This document shows, in pieces, positions 56,501 through 64,000 of a stretch of DNA of 64,000 bases. Each line of letters begins with the position of its first letter. Positions within the stretch are counted from its first letter, which is position 1. The DNA comes from Labia minor (lineage: Eukaryota; Arthropoda; Insecta; Dermaptera; Spongiphoridae). Under the pieces are notes generated by a model. It was not told where the DNA came from. It made no database searches and saw nothing but the letters and a program-made list of their open reading frames with translations. The DNA lies in contig OY720350.1 of the NCBI GenBank assembly GCA_963082975.1, positions 11,502,910 to 11,566,909 on the forward strand, written 5' to 3'. The position numbers were made by a program, and so were the translations under genes.

Positions 56501-59500
56501 CGAAAATCTAGGGTCATCCTACGATGAGCTTTCATAATTTTTTCGGTAAAAGTAAAAAATGAAATGTTTTAAAAAAAATAATAAATTCGTTCATTTTACA
56601 TTACAAAAATATTAAAAAAATATATTATTGATATTTCTGATGAATAATTATTTTTTTATGCCGAAAACCTAGGGTCATCCTACGATGACCTTTCATAATT
56701 TTTTCGGTAAAATTAAACAATGAAATTTTTAAAAATAAATAATATATTCGTTCATTTTACATCATAAAAATATTAAAAAAATATATTATTCATATTTATT
56801 ACTAAAAATTATTTTTTTATGCCGAAAACCTAAGGTCATCCTACGATGACCTTTCATAATTTTTTCGCTAAAATTAAAAAATGAAATTTTTAAAAATAAA
56901 TAATAAATTCGTTCATTTTACATCCTAAAAATATTAAAAAAATATATTATTCATATTTCTTAGTAAAAATTATTTTTTTATGCCGAAAACCTAGGGTCAT
57001 CCTACGATGACCTTTCATAATTTTTACGGTAAGATTAAAAAATGAAATGTTTTAAAAAAAATAATAAATTCGTTCATTTTACATCATAAAAATATTAAAA
57101 AAATATATTATTCATATTTATTACTAAAAATTATTTTTTTATGCCGAAAACCTAAGGTCATCCTACGATGACCTTTCATAATTTTTTCGGTAAAATTAAA
57201 AAATGAAATTTTTAAAAATAAATAATAAATTCGTTCATTTTACATCATAAAAATATTAAAAAAATATATTATTCATATATCTAATTAAAAATTATTTTTT
57301 TATGCCGAAAACCTAGGGTCATCCTACGATGACATTTCATAATTTTTTCTGTAAAATTAAAAAATGAAATGTTTTAAAAAAAATAATAAATTCGTTCATT
57401 TTACATTATAAAAATATTAAAAAAATATATTATTGATATTTCTGATGAATAATTATTTTTTTATGCCGAAAACCTAGGGTCATCCTACGATGACCTTTCA
57501 TAATTTTTTCGGTAAAATTAAACAATAAAATTTTTAAAAATAAATAATAAATTCGTTCATTTTACATCATAAAAATATTAAAAAAATATATTATTGATAT
57601 TTCTGATCAATAATTATTTTTTATGCCGAAAATCTAGGGTCATCCTACGATGACCTTTCATAATTTTTTCTGTAAAATTAAAAAATGAAATGTTTTAAAA
57701 AAAATAATAAATTCGTTCTTTTTACATCATAAAAATATTAAAAAAATATATTATTGATATTTCTGATGAATAATTATTTTTTAATGCCGAAAATCTAGGG
57801 TCATCCTACGATGACCTTTCATAATTTTTACGGTAAAATTAAAAAATGAAATTTTTAAAAATAAATAATAAATTCGTTCATTTTACATCATAAAAATATT
57901 AAAAAAATATATTATTCATATTTATTACTAAAAATTATTTTTTTATGCCGAAAACCTAAGGTCATCCTACGATGACCTTTCATAATTTTTTCGGTAAAAT
58001 TAAAAAATGAAATTTTTAAAAATAAATAATAAATTCGTTCATTTTACATCCTAAAAATATTAAAAAAATATATTATTCATATTTCTTAGTAAAAATTATT
58101 TTTTTATCCCGAAAACCTAGGGTCATCCTACGATGACCTTTCATAATTTTTACGGTAAGATTAAAAAATGAAATGGTTTAAAAAAAATAATAAATTCGTT
58201 CATTTTACATCATAAAAATATTAAAAAAATATATTATTGATATTTCTGATGAATAATTATTTTTTATGCCGAAAATCTAGGGTCATCCTACGATGACCTT
58301 TCATAATTTTTTCGGTAAAATTAAAAAATGAAATGTTTTAAAAAAAATAATAAATTCGTTCATTTTACATTATAAAAATATTAAAAAAATATATTATTGA
58401 TATTTCTGATGAATAATTATTTTTTTATGCCGAAAACCTAGGGTCATCCTACGATGACCTTTCATAATTTTTTCGGTAAAATTAAAAAATGAAATGTTTT
58501 AAAAAAAATAATAAATTCGTTCATTTTACATTATAAAAATATTAAAAAAATATATTATTCATATTTCTAATTAAAAATTATTTTTTTATGCCGAAAACCT
58601 AGGGTCATCCTACGATGACCTTTCATAATTTTTTCGGTAAAATTAAAAAATGAAATTTTTAAAAATAAATAATAAATTCGTTCATTTTACATCATAAAAA
58701 TATTAAAAAATATATTATTCATATTTCTTAGTAAAAATTATTTTTTTATGCCGAAAACCTAGGGTCATCCTACGATGAACTTTCATAATTTTTACGGTAA
58801 GATTAAAAAATGAAATGTTTTAAAAAAAATAATAAATTCGTTCATTTTACATCATAAAAATATTAAAAAAATATATTATTCATATTTATTACTAAAAATT
58901 ATTTTTTTATGCCGAAAACCTAAGGTCATCCTACGATGACCTTTCATAATTTTTTCGGTAAAATTAAAAAATGAAATTTTTAAAAATAAATAATAAATTC
59001 GTTCATTTTACATCATAAAAATATTAAAAAAAATATATTATTCATATATCTAATTAAAAATTATTTTTTTATGCCGAAAACCTAGGGTCATCCTACGATG
59101 ACCTTTCATAATTTTTCGGTAAAATTAAAAAATGAAATTTTTAAAAATAAATAATAAATTCGTTCATTTTACATCATAAAAATATTAAAAAAATATATTA
59201 TTCATATATCTAATTAAAAATTATTTTTTTATGCCGAAAACCTAGGGTCATCCTACGATGACCTTTCATAATTTTTTCTGTAAAATTAAAAAATGAAATG
59301 TTTTAAAAAAAATAATAAATTCGTTCATTTTACATCATAAAAATATTAAAAAAATATATTATTGATATTTCTGATGAATAATTATTTTTTATCCCGAAAA
59401 TCTAGGGTCATCCTACGATGACCTTTCATAATTTTTTCTGTAAAATTAAAAAATGAAATGTTTTAAAAAAAATAATAAATTCGTTCATTTTACATTATAA

Positions 59501-60900
59501 AAATATTAAAAAAATATATTATTGATATTTCTGATGAATAATTATTTTTTTATGCCGAAAACCTAGGGTCATCCTACGATGACCTTTCATAATTTCTACG
59601 TTAAAATTAAACAAAAAAAATTTTTAAAAATAAATAATATGTTCGTTCATTTTACATCATAAAAATATTAAAAAAATATATTATTCATATTTATTACTAA
59701 AAATTATTTTTTTATGCCGAAAACCTAAGGTCATCCTACGATGACCTTTCATAATTTTTTCGGTAAAATTAAAAAATGAAATGTTTTAAAAAAAATAATA
59801 AATTCGTTCATTTTACATCATAAAAATATTAAAAAAATATATTATTGATATTTCTGATGAATAATTATTTTTTATGCCGAAAATCTAGGGTCATCCTATG
59901 ATGACCTTTCATATTTTTTACGGTAAAATTAAAAAATGAAATTTTTAAAAATAAATAATAAATTCGTTCATTTTACATGATAAAAATATTAAAAAATATA
60001 TTATTCATATTTCTAATTAAAAATTATTTTTTTATGCCGAAAACCTAGGGTCATCCTACGATGACCTTTCATAATTTTTTCTGTAAAATTAAAAAATGAA
60101 ATGTTTTAAAAAAAATAATAAATTCGTTCTTTTTACATCATAAAAATATTAAAAAAATATATTATTGATATTTCTGATGAATAATTATTTTTTTATGCCG
60201 AAAACCTAGGGTCATCCTACGATGACCTTTCATAATTTTTTCGGTAAAATTAAAAAATGAAATGTTTTAAAAAAAATAATAAATTCGTTCATTTTACATT
60301 ATAAAAATATTAAAAAAATATATTATTCATATTTCTAATTAAAAATTATTTTTTTATGCCGAAAACCTAGGGTCATCCTACGATGACCTTTCATAATTTT
60401 TTCTTTAAAATTAAAAAATGAAATGTTTTAAAAAAAATAATAAATTCGTTCATTTTACATCATAAAAATATTAAAAAAATATATTATTCATATTTCTAAT
60501 TAAAAATTATTTTTTTATGCCGAAAACCTAGGGTCATCCTACGATGACCTTTCATAATTTTTTCGGTAAAATTAAAAAATGAAATTTTTAAAAATAAATA
60601 ATAAATTCGTTCATTTTACATCATAAAAATATTAAAAAATATATTATTCATATTTCTTAGTAAAAATTATTTTTTTATGCCGAAAACCTAGGGTCATCCT
60701 ACGATGACCTTTCATAATTTTTACGGTGAGATTAAAAAATGAAATGTTTTAAAAAAAATAATAAATTCGTTCATTTTACATCATAAAAATATTAAAAAAA
60801 TATATTATTCATATTTATTACTAAAAATTATTTTTTTATGCCGAAAACCTAAGGTCATCCTACGATGACCTTTCATAATTTTTTCGGTAAAAGTAAAAAA
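44600..60900. repeat. Large-scale duplication inside the array (offset ~11.27 kb)
   Basis: Rare variants pair at 11,266 bp: tcccgaaaac at 46841 and 58107, tcccgaaaat at 48126 and 59392, tacgtt at 48331 and 59597, tatgatgacc at 48631 and 59897. The variant gatgagctttc pairs at 11,426 bp (45101 and 56527), i.e. one monomer more, so one monomer was lost from the right-hand copy between about 56.5 and 57.5 kb. Boundaries are approximate. Confidence 0.8.
48331..54446. repeat. Two tandem copies of a 3058-bp, 19-monomer higher-order repeat
   Basis: The rare variant tacgttaaaattaaac occurs at 48331, 51389 and 54447, 3058 bp apart each time. Independent rare variants keep the same spacing: tatgatgacc at 48631 and 51689, ctacaatgacc at about 51045 and 54103, and aaaacttaggg at about 50705 and 53764. 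Confidence 0.9.
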
Positions 60901-63900
60901 TGAAATTTTTAAAAATAAATAATAAATTCGTTCATTTTACATCATAAAAATATTAAAAAAATATATTATTCATATTTGTAATTAAAAATTATTTTTTTAT
61001 GCCGAAAACCTAGGGTCATCCTACGATGACCTTTCATAATTTTTTCGGTAAAATTAAAAAATGAAATTTTTAAAAATAAATAATAAATTCGTTCATTTTA
61101 CATCATAAAAATATTAAAAAAATATATTATTCATATATCTAATTAAAAATTATTTTTTTATGCCGAAAACCTAGGGTCATCCTACGATGACCTTTCATAA
61201 TTTTTTCTGTAAAATTAAAAAATGAAATGTTTTAAAAAAAATAATAAATTCGTTCATTTTACATCATAAAAATATTAAAAAAATATATTATTGATATTTC
61301 TGATGAATAATTATTTTTTATGCCGAAAATCTAGGGTCATCCTACGATGACCTTTCATAATTTTTTCTGTAAAATTAAAAAATGAAATGTTTTAAAAAAA
61401 ATAATAAATTCGTTCTTTTTACATCATAAAAATATTAAAAAAATATATTATTGATATTTCTGATGAATAATTATTTTTTAATGCCGAAAATCTAGGGTCA
61501 TCCTACGATGACCTTTCATAATTTTTTCGGTAAAATTAAAAAATGAAATGTTTTAAAAAAAATAATAAATTCGTTCATTTTACATTATAAAAATATTAAA
61601 AAAATATATTATTGATATTTCTGATGAATAATTATTTTTTTATGCCGAAAACCTAGGGTCATCCTACGATGACCTTTCATAATTTCTACGTTAAAATTAA
61701 ACAAAAAAAATTTTTAAAAATAAATAATATATTCGTTCATTTTACATCATAAAAATATTAAAAAAATATATTATTCATATTTATTACTAAAAATTATTTT
61801 TTTATGCCGAAAACCTAAGGTCATCCTACGATGACCTTTCATAATTTTTTCGGTAAAATTAAAAAATGAAATGTTTTAAAAAAAATAATAAATTCGTTCA
61901 TTTTACATCATAAAAATATTAAAAAAATATATTATTGATATTTCTGATGAATAATTATTTTTTATGCCGAAAATCTAGGGTCATCCTATGATGACCTTTC
62001 ATATTTTTTACGGTAAAATTAAAAAATGAAATTTTTAAAAATAAATAATAAATTCGTTCATTTTACATCATAAAAATATTAAAAAAATATATTATTCATT
62101 TTTCTTACTAAAAATTATTTTTTTATGCCGAAAACCTAGGGTCATCCTACGATGACCTTTCATAATTTTTTCTGTAAAATTAAAAAATGAAATGTTTTAA
62201 AAAAAATAATAAATTCGTTCATTTTACATCATAAAATTATTAAAAAAATATATTATTGATATTTCTGATGAATAATTATTTTTCATGCCGAAAATCTAGG
62301 GTCATCCTACGATGACCTTTCATAATTTTTTCGGTAAAATTAAAAAATGAAATGTTTTAAAAAAAATAATAAATTCGTTCATTTTACATTATAAAAATAT
62401 TAAAAAAATATATTATTGATATTTCTGATGAATAATTATTTTTTTATGCCGAAAACCTAGGGTCATCCTACGATGACCTTTCATAATTTTTACGGTAAAA
62501 TTAAACAATGAAATTTTTAAAAATAAATAATATATTCGTTCATTTTACATCATAAAAATATTAAAAAAATATATTATTCATATTTATTACTAAAAATTAT
62601 TTTTTTATGCCGAAAACCTAAGGTCATCCTACGATGACCTTTCATAATTTTTTCGGTAAAATTAAAAAATGAAATTTTTAAAAATAAATAATAAATTCGT
62701 TCATTTTACATCATAAAAATATTAAAAAAATATATTATTGATATTTCTGATGAATAATTATTTTTTATGCCGAAAATCTAGGGTCATCCTACGATGACCT
62801 TTCATAATTTTTTCGGTAAAATTAAAAAATGAAATGTTTTAAAAAAAATAATAAATTCGTTCATTTTACATCATAAAAATATTAAAAAAATATATTATTA
62901 ATATTTCTAATTAAAAATTATTTTTTTATGCCGAAAACCTAGGGTCATCCTACGATGACCTTTCATAATTTTTTCGGTAAAATTAAAAAATGAAATGTTT
63001 TAAAAAAAATAATAAATTCGTTCATTTTACATCATAAAAATATTAAAAAAATATATTATTGATATTTCTGATGAATAATTATTTTTTATGCCGAAAATCT
63101 AGGGTCATCCTACGATGACCTTTCATAATTTTTTCTGTAAAATTAAAAAATGAAATGTTTTAAAAAAAATAATAAATTCGTTCTTTTTACATCATAAAAA
63201 TATTAAAAAAATATATTATTGATATTTCTGATGAATAATTATTTTTTAATGCCGAAAATCTAGGGTCATCCTACGATGACCTTTCATAATTTTTTCGGTA
63301 AAATTAAAAAATGAAATGTTTTAAAAAAAATAATAAATTCGTTCATTTTACATTATAAAAATATTAAAAAAATATATTATTGATATTTCTGATGAATAAT
63401 TATTTTTTTATGCCGAAAACCTAGGGTCATCCTACGATGACCTTTCATAATTTCTACGTTAAAATTAAACAAAAAAAATTTTTAAAAATAAATAATATAT
63501 TCGTTCATTTTACATCATAAAAATATTAAAAAAATATATTATTCATATTTATTACTAAAAATTATTTTTTTATGCCGAAAACCTAAGGTCATCCTACGAT
63601 GACCTTTCATAATTTTTTCGGTAAAATTAAAAAATGAAATGTTTTAAAAAAAATAATAAATTCGTTCATTTTACATTATAAAAATATTAAAAAAATATAT
63701 TATTGATATTTCTGATGAATAATTATTTTTTTATGCCGAAAACCTAGGGTCATCCTACGATGACCTTTCATAATTTTTACGGTAAAATTAAACAATGAAA
63801 TTTTTAAAAATAAATAATATATTCGTTCATTTTACATCATAAAAATATTAAAAAAATATATTATTCATATTTATTACTAAAAATTATTTTTTTATGCCGA

Positions 63901-64000
63901 AAACCTAAGGTCATCCTACGATGACCTTTCATAATTTTTTCGGTAAAATTAAAAAATGAAATTTTTAAAAATAAATAATAAATTCGTTCATTTTACATCA

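Larger units (their letters stand above)
41770..64000. repeat. Satellite DNA array, ~160-bp monomer with higher-order repeats
   Basis: Head-to-tail monomers fill the rest of the window without interruption, about 138 copies. Spacing of the anchor atgccg (41851, 42012, 42173, 42333) gives 160-161 bp. Each monomer has an AT-only half (ttcgttcattttacatcata, aaaatattaaaaaaatatat) and a conserved GC-containing core: tgccgaaaacctaaggtcat then cctacgatgacctttcataa then ttttttcggta. Two main linker types alternate (aaatgttttaaaaaaaat and aaatttttaaaaataaat), and ctaaggtcat alternates with ctagggtcat. Rare variants recur at 3058-bp and 11,266-bp spacings, showing multi-level duplication. No gene or transposon interrupts it. 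Centromeric or pericentromeric location is a reasonable inference but not shown. Confidence 0.97.

Noticed and set aside
41770-64000. CRISPR-like array
   Set aside because: The unit is about 160 bp with no unique spacers and an animal genomic context; it is satellite DNA.

Overview
This is a very AT-rich eukaryotic (arthropod-like) nuclear window. The genes have short GT-AG introns, every major transposon type seen is one common in insects, and both recognisable proteins are conserved animal genes. I cannot fix the species. A strongly AT-biased insect such as a parasitoid wasp would fit, but that is a guess.

Layout. 0-24 kb: repeat-rich DNA holding three + strand coiled-coil genes. Two are small tandem paralogs with the same exon plan (4393-5591 and 7544-8345, unrecognised). 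The third is a ten-exon gene (10516-23242, 574 aa) that I read as ODAD3/CCDC151, a docking factor for axonemal outer dynein arms. 24.3-29.8 kb: a six-exon minus-strand gene (339 aa) for a NUDT18-type Nudix hydrolase, tail to tail with ODAD3. 30-34.7 kb: transposons and a 1.95-kb segment. 34.66-38.11 kb: a compact Ty3/gypsy-type LTR retrotransposon with identical LTRs and a TATG target duplication, but no integrase domain. 38.1-42.0 kb: two more near-identical copies of the 1.95-kb segment. 41.8-64.0 kb: one unbroken satellite array of about 160-161 bp monomers (roughly 138 copies) running off the right edge.

Transposons are dense. One family with ACTATCTCGC subterminal inverted repeats, an internal swappable microsatellite and a TGGAG-ACA-CTCCA end hairpin (Helentron/HINE-like, tentative) occurs about a dozen times. 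It sits in introns of two genes, inside a hAT-type MITE, and in every 1.95-kb unit. There are also a Tigger/pogo-like element with a CENP-B-type HTH remnant, hAT MITEs with 8-bp target duplications, a foldback element that has taken in a LINE fragment, a probable solo LTR, and an unclassified 1.1-kb TIR element.

The most notable signals are: (1) the satellite, with multi-level higher-order repeats and a conserved dyad made of inverted AGGTCA half-sites; (2) a diverged three-copy outpost of the same sequence at 8.5-8.9 kb; (3) the young integrase-less gypsy element whose protein ends in an AT-hook-like motif; (4) the tandem pair of small coiled-coil genes. All gene models are hand-spliced from the sequence and lack transcript support.
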